Shown: piece by piece, positions 40,301-52,774 of the stretch
How positions within the stretch are numbered: the stretch's first letter is position 1
Layout: the number at the start of each line of letters is the position of its first letter
Source: Carallia brachiata
Taxonomy: Eukaryota > Streptophyta > Magnoliopsida > Malpighiales > Rhizophoraceae
Assembly (NCBI GenBank): GCA_021464245.1
Contig: JADCRB010000016.1
Span: 10,126,603 to 10,190,602 of the forward strand
Length of the DNA stretch: 64,000 nt
Direction: 5' to 3'
Translations under genes and position numbers: made by a program
The notes under the pieces: model-generated
The model's input: only the letters and a program-made list of their open reading frames with translations
Told to the model about the DNA's origin: nothing
Database searches by the model: none

Positions 40301-43300
40301 TTTGTGGTGTGAATAAAAAGGCTAAATCACTTTATTTCTTGCAAATAAGTGATTTTCTTTCATTTTAATGGCTTATTTAACACAAATTAAACTTAATTTA
40401 AGTATAAATGCTTGAAAAAACCTTTAATTTCAATGTAAAACGCGTTTCCAACACCTTTTGAGTTGGTAAATACATTCAATACCCTCTAAGAAGTGTGCAA
40501 TTGATCATGATTTGCATTTATTAGTTGCATAAGACCTTTTGTGGCGTGAATAAAGAGGCTAAATCACTTTATTTCTTGCAAATAAGTGATTTTCTTTCAT
40601 TTTAATGGCTTATTTAACACAGTTTAATGTTAATTTAAGCATAAATGCTTGTAAAAACCTTTAATTTCAATGCAAAACGCTTTTCCAACACCTTTTAAGG
40701 TGATAAATACATTGAATTCCCTCTAATAAGTGTGCAATTGATCATGATTTGCATTTATTAGTTGGATAAGACCTTTTGTGGCGTGAATAAAGAGGCTAAA
40801 TCACTTTATTTCTTGCACATAAGTGATTTTCTTTCATTTGAATGGCTATTTAACACAAATTAAAGTTAATTTAAGCAAAAATGATTGTAAAAACTTTTAA
40901 TTTCAATGCAAAACGCATTTCCAACACCTTTTGAGGTGATAAATACATTCAAATCCCTCTAATAAGTGTGCAATTGATCATAATTTGCATTTATCATTTG
41001 CATAAGACCTTTTGTGGTGTGAATAAATAGGCTAAATCACTTTATCTCTTGCAAATAAGTGATTTTCTTTCTTTTTAATGGCTTATTTAACACAGTTTAA
41101 AGTTAATTTAAGCATAAATGCTTCTAAAAACCTTTAATTTCAATGCAAAACGCTTTTCCAACACCTTTTGAGTTGATAAATACATTCAATTCCCTCTAAT
41201 AAATGTGCAATTGATTATGATTTGCATTTATTAGTCGCATAAGACCTTTCGTGGCGTGAATCAAGAGGCTAAATCATTTTATTTCTTGCAAATAAGTGAT
41301 TTTCTTTCACTTCAATGGCTTATTTAACACAAATTAAAGTTAATTTAGGCACAAATGCTTGTAAAAACCTTCAATTTCAATGAAAAACGCTTTTCAAACA
41401 CCTTTTGAGGTGATTAATACTATCAAATCCTTATAATAAGTGTGCAATTAATCATCATTTGCATTTATCAGTTGCATAAGACCTTTTGCGGGGTGAATAA
41501 AGATGCTAAATCGCTTTATTTCTTACAAATAAGTGATTTTCTTTCATTTTAATGGCTTATTTAACACAAATTACAGTTAATTTAAGCATAAATATTTGTA
41601 AAAACCTTTTAATTTCAATAAAACGCATTTCCAACACCTTTGAAGTGTTAAATACATTCAATTCTCCCTAATAAGTGCGTAATTGATCATGATTTGCATT
41701 TATTAGTCGCATAAGACCTTTTGTGGCGTGAATAAAGAGACTAAATCACTTTATTTCTTGAAAGTAAGTGATTTTCTTTCATTTTAATGGCTTTTAACAC
41801 AAATTAAAGTTAGCTTAAGCAAAATGATTGTAAAAACTTTAATTTCAATGCAAAACGCATTTCCAACACCTTTTGAGGTGATAAATACTTCAATACCCTC
41901 TAATAAGTGTGCAATTGATCATGATTGCATTTATTAGTGCATAAGACCTTTTGTGGCGTGAATAAAGAGGCTAAATCACTTTATTTCTTGCAAATAAGTG
42001 ATTTTCTTTGATTTTAATGGCTTATTTAACACAAATTAAACTTAATTTAAGTATAAATGCTTCTAAAAACCTTTAATTTCAATGAAAAACGCTTTTCAAA
42101 CACCTTTTGAGGTGATTAATACTATCAAATCCCTATAATAAGTGTGCAATTAATCATCATTTGCATTTATCAGTTGCATAAGACCTTTTGCGGGGTGAAT
42201 AAAGATGCTAAATCGCTTTATTTCTTACAAATAAGTGATTTTCTTTCATTTTAATGGCTTATTTAACAGAAATTACAGTTAATTTAAGCGTAAATATTTG
42301 TAAAAACCTTTAGTTTCAATACAAAACGCATTTCCAACACCCTTTGAGGTGTTAAATACATTCAATTCTCCCTAATAAGTGCGGAATTGATCATGATTTG
42401 CATTTATTAGTCTCATAAGACCTTTTGTGGCGTGAATAAAGAGACTAAATCACTTTATTTCTTGAAAGTAAGTGATTTTCTTTCATTTTAATGGCTTATT
42501 TAACACAAATTAAAGTTAGTTTAAGCATAAATGATTGTAAAAACTTTTAATTTCAATGCAAAACGCATTTCCAACACCTTTTAAGGTGATAAATACATTC
42601 AAATCCCTCTAATAAGTGTGCAATTGATCATAATTTGCATTTATCAGTTGCATAAGACCTTTTGTGGTGTGAATAAATAGGCTAAATCACTTTATCTCTT
42701 GCAAATAAGTGATTCTCTTTCTTTTTAAGCTTATTTAACACAGTTTAATGTTAATTTAAGCATAAATGCTTCTAAAAACCTTTAATTTCAATGCAAAACG
42801 CTTTTCCAACACCTTTTGAGGTGATAAATACATTCAATTCCCTATAATAAGTGTGCAATTGATCATGATTGGCATTTATTGGTTGTATAAGACCTTTTGT
42901 GGTGTGAATAACGTGGCTAAATCATTTTCTCTTGCAATAAGTGATTTTTCTTTCATTTTAATGGCTTATTTAACACAAATTAAACTTGATTTAAGCATAA
43001 ATGCTTGTAAAAACCTTTAATTTCAACGCAAAACGCTTTTCCAACACCTTTTGAGGTGATAAATACATTCAATTCTCTCTAATAAGTGTGCAATTGATCA
43101 TGATTTCCGTTTATTAGTTGCATAATATCTTTTGTGGTGTGAATAAAAAGGCTAAATCGCTTTATTTCTTGCAAATAAGTGATTTTCTTTCATTTTAATG
43201 ACTTATTTAACACAAATTAAACTTAATTTAAGTATAAATGCTTGAAAAAACCTTTAATTTCAATGTAAACGCATTTCTCTAACACCTTTTGAGGTGGTAA

Positions 43301-45510
43301 ATACATTCAATACGTCTAATAAATGTGCAATTGATCATGATTTGCATTTATTAGTTGCATAAGACCTTTTGTGGTGTGAATAAAGAGGCTAAATCACTTT
43401 ATTTCTTGCAAATAAGTGATTTTCTTTCATTTTAATGGCTTATTTAAGACAGTTTAATGTTAATTTAAGCATAAATGCTTGTTAAAACCTTTAATTTCAA
43501 TGCAAAACGCATTTCTAATACCTTTTGAGGTGATAAATACATTCAATTCTCCCTAATAAGTGTGCAATTGGTCATGATTTGCATTTATTAGTTGCATAAG
43601 GCCTTTTGTGACATGAATAAAGAGACTAAATCACTTCATTTCATGAAAGTAAGTGATTTTCTTTCAATTTGATGGCTTATTTAACCAAAATTGGACTTAA
43701 ATAAAGTATAAATGCTCACAAAAACAATTAATTTCAATGTAAAACGCATTTTCAACACCTTTTGGGGTGTTAAATGCATTCAATTCCCTCCAATAAGTGT
43801 GCAATTGATCGTGATTTACATTATTAGTTCATAAGACCTTTTGTGGCGTGAATAAAGAGGCTAAATCACTTTTTTCTTGCAAATAAGTGCTTTTCTTTCA
43901 TTTAATATCTTAGTTAACACAAATTAAAGTTAATTTAAGCACAAATTCTTGTAAAAACCATTAATTTCAATGCAAAACACATTTCTAACACCTTTTGAGG
44001 TGACAAATACATTCAATTCCTTTTAATAAGTGTGCAATTAATCATGATTTGCATTTATTTGTTGCATAATACCTTTTGTGGTGTGAATAAAAAGGATAAA
44101 TCGCTTTATTTCTTGCAAATAAGTGATTTTCTTTCATTTTAATGGCTTATTTAACACAAATTAAAGTTAATTTAAGCATAAATGCTTGTAAAACCCTTTA
44201 ACTTCAATGCAAAACGCATTTCCAACACCTTTTGAGGTCTTAAATACATTCAATTCCCTCTAATAAGTGTGTAATTGATCATGATTTGCATTTATTAGTT
44301 GCACAAGACAAGTTGTGGCTTAAATAAATACGCTAAATCACTATATTTCTTCCAAATAAGTGATTTTCTTTCATTTTAATCTCTTATTTAACACAAATTA
44401 AAGTTAATTTAAGCATAAATGCTTGTAAAAACCTTTAATTTCAAAGCAAAACGCATTTCCAACACCTTTTGAGGTGTTAAATACATTCAATTCCCCCTAA
44501 TAAGTGTGCAATTGATCATGATTTGCATTTATTAGTTGCATAAGACCTTTTGTGGCGTGAATAAATAGGCTAAATCACTTTATTTCTTGCAAATAAGTGA
44601 TTTTGTTTCATTTGAATGGCTATTTAACACAAATTAAAGTTAATTTAAGGAGAAATGCTTGTAAAAACCTTTAATTTAAATGCAAAACGAATTTCCAACA
44701 CCTTTTGAGGTGATAAATACATTCAATACCCTCTAATAAGTGTGCAATTTATCATAATTTGCATTTATTAGTTGGATAAGACCTTTTGTGGTGTGAATAA
44801 AGAGGCTAAATCACTTTATTTCTTGGAAATAAGTGATTTTCTTTCATTTTAATGGCTTATTTAACACAAATTAAACTTAATTTATGCATAAGTGCTTGTA
44901 AAAACCTTTAATTTCAAAGCAAAACGCATTTCCAACACGTTTTGAGGTGTTAAATACATTCAATTCCCCCTAATAAGTGTGCAATTGATCATGATTTGTA
45001 TTTATTAGTCGCATAAGACCTTTTGTGGGGTGAATAATGAGGCTAAATCACTTTATTTCTTGCAAATAAGTGATTTTCTTTCATTTTAATAGCTTATTTA
45101 ACACAAATTAAAGTTAATTTAAGCACAAATGCTTGTAAAAACCTTTAATTTCAATGAAAAACGCATTTCCAACACATTTTGAGGTGATAAATACATTCAA
45201 ATCCCTCTAATAAGTGTGCAATTGATCATATTTGCATTTAGTGCATAAGACCTTTTGTGGGGTGAATAAAGTTGCTAACTCACTTTATTCTTGCATATAA
45301 GTGATTTTCTTTTTCATTTTAATTAAACGGCTTATTTAACACAATTTAAAGTTAATTTAAGCATAAATGCTTGTAAAAACCTTTAATTTCAACGCAAAAT
45401 GCATTTCCAACACATTTTGAGATGATAAATACATTAAATTCCCTCTAGTAACTGTCCAATTGATAATTATTTGCATTTATTAGTTGCATAGGACCTTTTG
45501 TGGCATGAAT
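40300..45510 (+). repeat. Large block, copy 2 (22 monomers)
   Basis: Markers of copy 1 recur in order, but the offset falls stepwise. It is 6868 at TTTTGAGTTGG (33591 to 40459), 5907 at GTGACATGAA (37701 to 43608), 5903 at CAAGACAAGT (38401 to 44304), and 5666 at GCGTGAATAAATAGGC and again at TTTATGCATAAGTGC (39218 to 44884). It is about 5190 at the AATGAGG monomer (39838 to about 45028). These steps correspond to four, one and two whole monomers. Copy 2 therefore has seven fewer monomers than copy 1, by losses here or gains there. Confidence 0.84.
43597..43833 (+). repeat. B-like monomer in large-block copy 2
   Basis: This is the equivalent of the monomer at 37690, offset 5907, with the same ACATGAATAAAG, TTGGACTTAAATAAAG and ATGCTCACAAAAAC characters. 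It confirms that the B-like unit was already present before the large block duplicated. Boundaries are approximate. Confidence 0.8.
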
Positions 45511-48500
45511 AAAGAGGCTAAAAAAACTTATTTCTTGCAAATAAGTGATTTCTTTCGTTTAATGACTTATTTAACACAAATTAAAGTTAATTTAAGCATA
45601 AATGCTTGTAAAAACCTTTAATTTCAAAGCAAAATGCATTTCAAACATTTTTTGAGGTGTTAAATACATTCCATTTCCCCTAATAAGTGTGCCATTGATC
45701 ATGATTTGCATTTTTTAGTCGCATAAGACCCTTTGTGGGGTGAATAAAGAGGCTAAACACCTTTATTTCTTGCAAATAAGTGATTTCTTCACTTTAATGG
45801 CTTATTTAACACAAATTAAAGTTAATTTAAGCATAAATGCTTGTAAAAACCTTTAATTTCAAAGCAAAATGCATTTTCTACATTTTTTGAGGTGTTAAAT
45901 ACATTCCATTTCCCCTAATAAGTGTGACATTGATCATGATTTGCATTTATTAGTCGCATAAGACCCTTTGTGGGGTGAATAAAGAGGTTAAATCACTTTA
46001 TTTCCTGCAATAAGTGATTTTTTTCTTTCATTTTAATGGCTTATTTAACAAAAATTAAGGTTAATTTAAGCACAAATGCTTGTAAAAACCTTTAATATCA
46101 ATGCAAAACGCATTTCCAACACCTTTTGAGGTGATAAATACATTCAATTCCCTCTAATAAGTGTGCAATGATCATGATTTGCATTTATTGGTTGCATAAT
46201 AATCCTTTGTGGTGTGAATAAAGAGGCTAAATCAACTTTATTTCTTGGAAATAGTGATTTTCTTTCATTTTAATGGCTATTAACACAAATTAACTTAATT
46301 TAAACATAAATTCTTGTAAAAACCTTTAATTTCAAAGCAAAACGCATTTCGAACAACTTTGATGTTAAATAATACATTCAATTCCCCTAATAAGTGAGCA
46401 ATTGATCATGATTTGCATTTATTAGTCACATAGAACCTTTTGTGGGGTGAATAATGAGACTAAATCACTTTATTTCTTGCAAATAAGTGATTTCTTTCTT
46501 TCTATTTTAAGGCCTATTTAACACAAATTAAAGTTAATTAAGAACAATGCTTGTAAAAAACCTTTAATTTCAATGACAAAACGCATTTCCAACACATTTT
46601 GAGGTAATAAACATTCAAATCCCTCTAATAAGTGTGCAATTGATCATAATTGCATTCAGTTGCATAAGACCTTTGTGGGGTGAATAAAGATGCTAACTCA
46701 CTTTATTTCTTGCATATAAGTGATTTTCTTTCATTTTAACGGCTTATGTAACACAATTTAAAGTTAATTTAAGCATAAATGCTTGTAAAAACCTTTAATT
46801 TCAATGCAACATGCATTTCTAACACATTTTGAGATGATAAATACATTCAATTCCCTCTAATAACTGTGCAATTGATAATGATTTGCATTTATTAGTTGCA
46901 TAAGACCTTTTGTGGCATGAATAAAGAGGCTACAACACTTTATTTTTTGCAAATAAGTGATTTTCTTTCATTTTAATGGCTTATTTAACACAAATTAAAG
47001 TTAATTTAAGCACAAATGCTTGTAAAAACCTTTAACTTCAATGCAAAACGCATTTCCAACACCTTTTCAGGTGATAAATACATTCAATTCCCTCTAATAA
47101 GTGTGCAATTGATCATGATTTGCATTTATTGGTTGCATAATACCTTTTGTGGTGTGAATAAAGATTCTAAATCACTTTATTTCTTGGAAATAAGTGATTT
47201 TCTTTCATTTTAATGGCTTATTTAACACAAATTAAACTTAATTTAAGCATAAATTCTGTAAAAAACCTTTAATTTCAAAGCAAACGCATTTCCCACACCT
47301 TTTGAGGTGTTAAATACATTCAATTCCCCCTAATAAGTGTGCAATTGATCATGATTTGCATTTATTAGTCGCATAAGACCTTTTGTGGGGTGAATAATGA
47401 AGCTAAATTACTTTATTTCTTGCAAATAAGTGATTTTCTTTCATTTTAATGGCTTATTTAACACAAATTAAAGTTAATTTAAGCACAAATGCTTATAAAA
47501 ACCTTTAATTCCAATGAAAAACGCATTTCCGACACATTTTGAGGTGATAAATATATTCAAATCCCTCTAATAAGTGTGCAATTGATCATAATTTACATTT
47601 GTCAGTTGCATAAGACCTTTTGTGGGGTGAATAAAGATGCTAACTCACTTTATTTCTTACAAATAAGTGATTTTCTTTCATTTTAATGGCTTATTTAACA
47701 CAATTTAAAGTTAATTTAAGCATAAATGCTTGTAAAAACCTTTAATTTCAATGCAAAACGCATTTCTAACACCTTTTGAGGTGATAAATACATTCAATTC
47801 CCTCTAATAACTGTGCAATTGATAATGATTTGCATTTATTAGTTGCATAGGAACTTTTGTGGCATGAATGAAGAGGCTACAACACTTTATTTCTTGCAAA
47901 TAAGTGATTTTCTTTCATTTTAATAGCTTATTTAACACAAATTAAAGTTAATTTAAGTATAAATGCTTGTAAAAACCTTTAATTTCAAAGCAAAATGCAT
48001 TTCCAACACCTTTTGAGGTGTTAAATACATTCAATTTCCCCTAATAAGTGTGCAATTGATCTTGATTTGCATTTATTAGTCGCATAAGACCTTTTGTGGC
48101 ATGAATAAAGAGGCTAAATCACTTTATTTCTTACAAATAAATGATTTTCTTTCATTTTAATGGCTTATTTAACACAAATTAAAGTTAATTTAAGCACAAA
48201 TGCTTGTAAAAACCTTTAATTTCAATGAAAAACGCATTTCCAACTCATTTTGAGGTGATAAATACATTCAAATCCCTCTAATAAGTGTGCAATTGATCAT
48301 AATTTGCATTCAGTTGCATAAGACCTTTTGTGGGGTGAATAAAGATGCTAACTCACTTTATTCTTGCATATAAGTGATTTTCTTTCATTTTAACGGCTTA
48401 TTATTTAACACAATTAAAGTTAATTTAAGCATAAATGCTTGTAAAAACCTTTAATTTCAATGCAAAATGCATTTCTAACATATTTTGAGATGATAAATAC

Positions 48501-49740
48501 ATTAAATTCCCTATAATAACTGTGCAATTGATAATTATTTGCATTTATTAGTTGCATAGGACCTTTTGTGGCATGAATAAAGAGGCTAAAACACTTTATT
48601 TTTACAAATAAGTGATTTTCTTTCGTTTAATGGCTTATTTAACACAAATTAAAGTTAATTTAAGCATAAATGCTTGTAAAAACCTTTAATTTCAAAGCAA
48701 AATGCATTTCCAACATTTTTTGGGGTGTTAAATACATTCAATTTCCCCTAATAAGTGTGCCATTGATCATGATTTGCATTTATTAGTCGCATAAGACCCT
48801 TTGTGGGGTGAATAAAGAGGCTAAAACACTTTATTTCTTGAAAATAAGTGATTTTCTTTCACTTTAATGGCTTATTTAACACAAATTAAAGTTAATTTAA
48901 GCATAAATGCTTGTAAAAACCTTTAATTTCAAAGAAAAATGCATTTCCAACATTTTTTGAGGTGTTAAATACATTCCATTTCCCCTAATAAGTGTGCCAT
49001 TGATCATGATTTGCATTTATTAGTCGCATAAGACCCTTTGTAGGGTGAATAAAGAGGTTAAATCACTTTATTTCTTGCAAATAAGTGATTTTCTTTCATT
49101 TTAATGGCTTATTTAACACAAAATAAATTTAATTTAAGCACAAATGCTTGTAAAAACCTTTAATATCAATGCAAAACGCATTTCCAACACCTTTTGAGGT
49201 AATAAATACATTCAATTCCCCCTAATAAGTGTGCAATTGATCATGATTTGCATTTATTGGTTGCATAATACCTTTTGTGGTGTGAATAAAGAGGCTAAAT
49301 CACTTTATTTCTTGGAAATAAGTGATTTTCTTTCATTTTAATGGCTTATTTAACACAATTTAAAGTTAATTTAAGCATAAATGCTTGTAAAAACCTTTAA
49401 TTTCAATGCAAAACACATTTCTAACACCTTTTGAGGTGATAAATACATTCAATTCCCTCTAATAACTGTGCAATTGATAATGATTTGCATTTATTAGTTG
49501 CATAGGACCTTTTGTGGCATGAATAAAGAGGCTACAACACTTATTTCTGCAAATAAGTGATTTTCTTTTTCATTTTAATGGCTTTTAACACAATTTAAAG
49601 TTAATTTAAGCATAAATGCTTGTAAAAACTTTAATTTTCAATGCAAAACACATTCTAAACCCCTTTTGAGGTGATAAATATTTCAATTCCCTTCAATAAG
49701 TGTGCAATTGATCATGGATTTGCATTTACTAGTTGTATAA
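45510..49740 (+). repeat. A monomers of the CTAACTC/GCATGAATAAAG mosaic
   Basis: About 18 monomers built from a small set: GGGGTGAATAAAGATGCTAACTC (near 46678, 47628, 48333), GCATGAATAAAGAGGCTA (near 45500, 46915, 47865, 48095, 48570, 49515), AATGAGAC or AATGAAGC (near 46445, 47395), and the CTTGGAAATAAGTG type (near 46240, 47190, 49310). Monomers from about 45500 to 46445 resemble those from 48570 to 49515, about 3.07 kb apart. A fixed unit length is not evident, so I describe it as a mosaic. No other content was seen. Confidence 0.8.
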
Positions 49741-49970
49741 GGCCTTTTATGGCAGGAATAAAGAGACTAAATCACTTCATTTCATGCAAAAAGTGATTTT
49801 CTTTTAATTTGATGGATTATTTAACCAAATTGGACTTAAATAAAGTATAAATGCCACAAAAACCATTAATTTCAATGTAAAACGCATTTCAACACCCATT
49901 TTTTGGGTGCTAAATACATTCAATACCCTCTAATAATGTGCAATTGATCATAATTTGCATTTATTAGTTG
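49735..49970 (+). repeat. Degraded B-like monomer in the A array
   Basis: This monomer carries GGCAGGAATAAAGAGAC, CACTTCATTTCATGC, TTGGACTTAAATAAAG and TATAAATGCC, followed by an irregular CACCCATTTTTTGGGTGC segment. It resembles the monomers at 37690, 43597 and 51641 but has several private indels and a different neighbourhood. Boundaries are approximate. Confidence 0.75.
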
Positions 49971-50018
49971 CATAAGACCTTTTGTGGTGTGAATAAAGAG
50001 GCTAAATCACTTTATTTT

Positions 50019-50019
50019 N
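50019..50019. other. Single unread base, phase kept
   Basis: The N sits in TTTATTTTNCTTGCAAAT, where the consensus has TTTATTTCTTGCAAAT. The monomer continues in phase, so this is a local uncertainty and not a join. Confidence 0.8.
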
Positions 50020-51640
50020 CTTGCAAATAAGTGATTCCTTCATTTTAATGGCTTATTTAACACAAATTAAACTTAATTTAAGTATAAATGCTTGAAAAAA
50101 ACCTTTAATTTCAATGAAAAACGCTTTTCAAACACCTTTTGAGGTGATTAAACTATCAATCCCTATAATAAGTGTGCAATTAATCATCATTTGCATTTAT
50201 CAGTTGCATAAGACCTTTTGTGGTGTGAATAAAAGAGCTAAATCGCTTTATTTCTTACAAATAAGTGATTTTCTTTTCTTTCATTTTAATGGCTTATTTA
50301 ACACAATTACAGTTAATTTAAGCATAAATATTTGTAAAAACCTTTAATTTCAATACAAAACGCATTTCCAACACCCTTTGAGGTGTTAAATACATTCAAT
50401 TCTCCCTAATAAGTGCGTAATTGATCATGATTTGCATTTATTAGTCGCATAAGACCTATTGTGGCGTGAATAAAGAGACTAAATCACTTTTTTTCTTGAA
50501 AGTAAGTGATTTTCTTTTTCATTTAATGGCTTATTTAACACAAATTAAAGTTAGTTTAAGCATAAATGATTGTAAAAACTTTTAATTTCAATGCAAAACG
50601 CATTTCCAACACCTTTTGAGGTAATAAATACATTCAATACCCTCTAATAAGTGTGCAATTGATCATAATTTGCATTTATCAGTTGCATAAGACCTTTTGT
50701 GGTGTGAATAAATAGGCTAAATCACTTTATCTCTTGCAAATAACTGATTCTCTCTTCTTTTTAATAGCTTATTTAACACAGTTTAATGTTAATTTAAGCA
50801 TAAATGCTTCTAAAAACCTTTAATTTCAATGCAAAACGCTTTTCCAACACCTTTTGAGGTGATAAATACATTCAATTCCCTATAATAAGTGTGCAATTGA
50901 TCATGATTGGCATTTATTAGTTGTATAAGACCTTTGTGGTGTGAATAAAGTGGCTAAATCACTTTATCTCTCTTGCAAATAAGTGATTTTCTTTCATTTT
51001 AATGGCTTATTTAACACAAATTAAACTTAATTTATGCATAAATGCTTGTAAAAACCTTTAATTTCAACGCAAAACGCTTTTCCAACACCTTTTGAGGTGA
51101 TAAATACATTCAATTCTCTCTAATAACTGTGCAATTGATCATGATTTCCGTTTATTAGTTGCATAATATCTTTTGTGGTGTGAATAAAAAGGCTAAATCG
51201 CTTTATTTCTTGCAAATAAGTGATTTTCTTTCTTTCATTTAATGGCTTATTTAACACAAATTAAACTTAATTTAAGTATAAATGCTTGAAAAAACCTTTA
51301 ATTTCAATGTAAAATGCATTTCCAACACCTTTTGAGGTGGTAAATACATTCAATACCCTCTAATAAATGTGCAATTGATCATGATTTGCATTTATTAGTT
51401 GCATAAGACCTTTTGTGGTGTGAATAAAGAGGCTAAATCACTTTATTTCTTGCAAATAAGTGATTTTCTTTCATTTTAATGGCTTATTTAAGACAGTTTA
51501 ATGTTAATTTAAGCATAAATGCTTGTTAAAACCTTTAATTTCAATGCAAAACGCATTTCTAACACCTTTTGAGGTGATAAATACATTCAATTCCCCCTAA
51601 TAAGTGTGCAATTGATCATGATTTGCATTTATTAGTTGCA

Positions 51641-51877
51641 TAAGGCCTTTTGTGACATGAATAAGGAGACTAAATCACTTCATTTCATGAAAATAAGTGA
51701 TTTTCTTTCAATTTGATGGCTTATTTAACCAAAATTGGACTTAAATAAAGTATAAATGCTCATAAAAACAATTAATTTCAATGTAAAACGCATTTTCAAC
51801 ACCTTTTGGGGTGTTAAATGCATTCAATTCCCTCTAATAAGTGTGCAATTGATCATGATTTACATTTATTAGTTGCA
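51641..51877 (+). repeat. B-like monomer in large-block copy 3
   Basis: Third block copy of the B-like unit (ACATGAATAAGGAGAC, TTGGACTTAAATAAAG, ATGCTCATAAAAAC, GGGGTGTTAAATGC). Boundaries are approximate. Confidence 0.8.
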
Positions 51878-52677
51878 TAATACCTTTTGTGGCGTGAATA
51901 AAGAGGCTAAATCACTTTATTTCTTGCAAATAAGTGCTTTTCTTTCATTTTAATATCTTATTTGACACAAATTAAAGTAAATTTAAGCACAAATTCTTGT
52001 AAAAACCATTAATTTCAATGCAAAACACATTTCCAACACCTTTTGAGGTGACAAATACATTCAATTCCTTTTAATAAGTGTGCAATTAATCATGATTTGC
52101 ATTTATTTGTTGCATAATACCTTTTGTGGTGTGAATAAAAAGGCTAAATCGCTTTATTTCTTGCAAATAAGTGATTTTCTTTCATTTTAATGGCTTATTT
52201 AACACAAATTAAAGTTAATTTAAGCATAAATGCTTGTAAAACCCTTTAACTTCAATGCAAAACGCATTTCCGACACCTTTTGAGGTCTGAAATACATTCA
52301 ATTCCCTCTAATAAGTGTGTAATTGATCATGATTTGCATTTATTTGTTGCACAAGACAAGTTGTGGCTTAAATAAATATGCTAAATCACTTTATTTCTTG
52401 CAAATAAGTGATTTTCTTTCATTTTAATCTCTTATTTAACACAAATTAAAGTTAATTTAAGCATAAATGCTTGTAAAAACCTTTAATTTCAAAGCAAAAC
52501 GCATTTCGAACACCTTTTGAGGTGATAAATACATTCAATTCCCTCTAATAAGTGTGCAATTGATCATGATTTGCATTTATTAGTTGCATAAGACCTTTTG
52601 TGGCGTGAATAAATAGGCTAAATCACTTTATTTCTTGCAAATAAGTGATTTTGTTTCATTTGAATGGCTATTTAACA

Positions 52678-52774
52678 NNNNNNNNNNNNNNNNNNNNNNN
52701 NNNNNNNNNNNNNNNNNNNNNNNNNNNNNNNNNNNNNNNNNNNNNNNNNNNNNNNNNNNNNNNNNNNNNNNNNN
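52678..52774. other. 97-N assembly gap at the A/B switch
   Basis: There are 97 Ns between a monomer that stops at ATTTAACA and one that resumes at TTGCATTTATTAG. The consensus between these points would be about 129 bp, so the gap size does not restore the phase exactly. Everything to the left is A type and everything to the right is B type. Confidence 0.9.

Larger units (their letters stand above)
49985..52677 (+). repeat. Large block, copy 3, cut by gap
   Basis: From the X-type monomer near 50220 onward the order follows copy 2 from about 42190. There are Y and Z types, the AAAGTGGC monomer near 50945, the B-like ACATGAATAAGGAGAC monomer at 51652 (offset 8044 from copy 2, 34 monomers), and CAAGACAAG at 52352. 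GCGTGAATAAATAGGC is at 52603, 251 bp after it, as in copy 2. Copy 3 therefore shares the shorter form of copy 2 at that spot. It ends inside a monomer at the 97-N gap. A lone N at 50019 does not break the phase. Confidence 0.84.

Noticed and set aside
47016..47213. Plus-strand open frame of 65 codons
   Set aside because: A read-through of one monomer. Very similar peptides arise at 50114 and 54226 because the same DNA repeats, not because a protein is conserved.
50114..50347. Plus-strand open frame of 77 codons, the longest in the window
   Set aside because: 237 is 79 codons, so a frame can stay open for about one monomer when a stop is mutated. It closes in the next monomer and has no start context or neighbours.
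52678..52774. The N gap as a hidden 97-bp insertion
   Set aside because: The gap length is an assembler estimate and does not restore monomer phase, so nothing can be said about its content.
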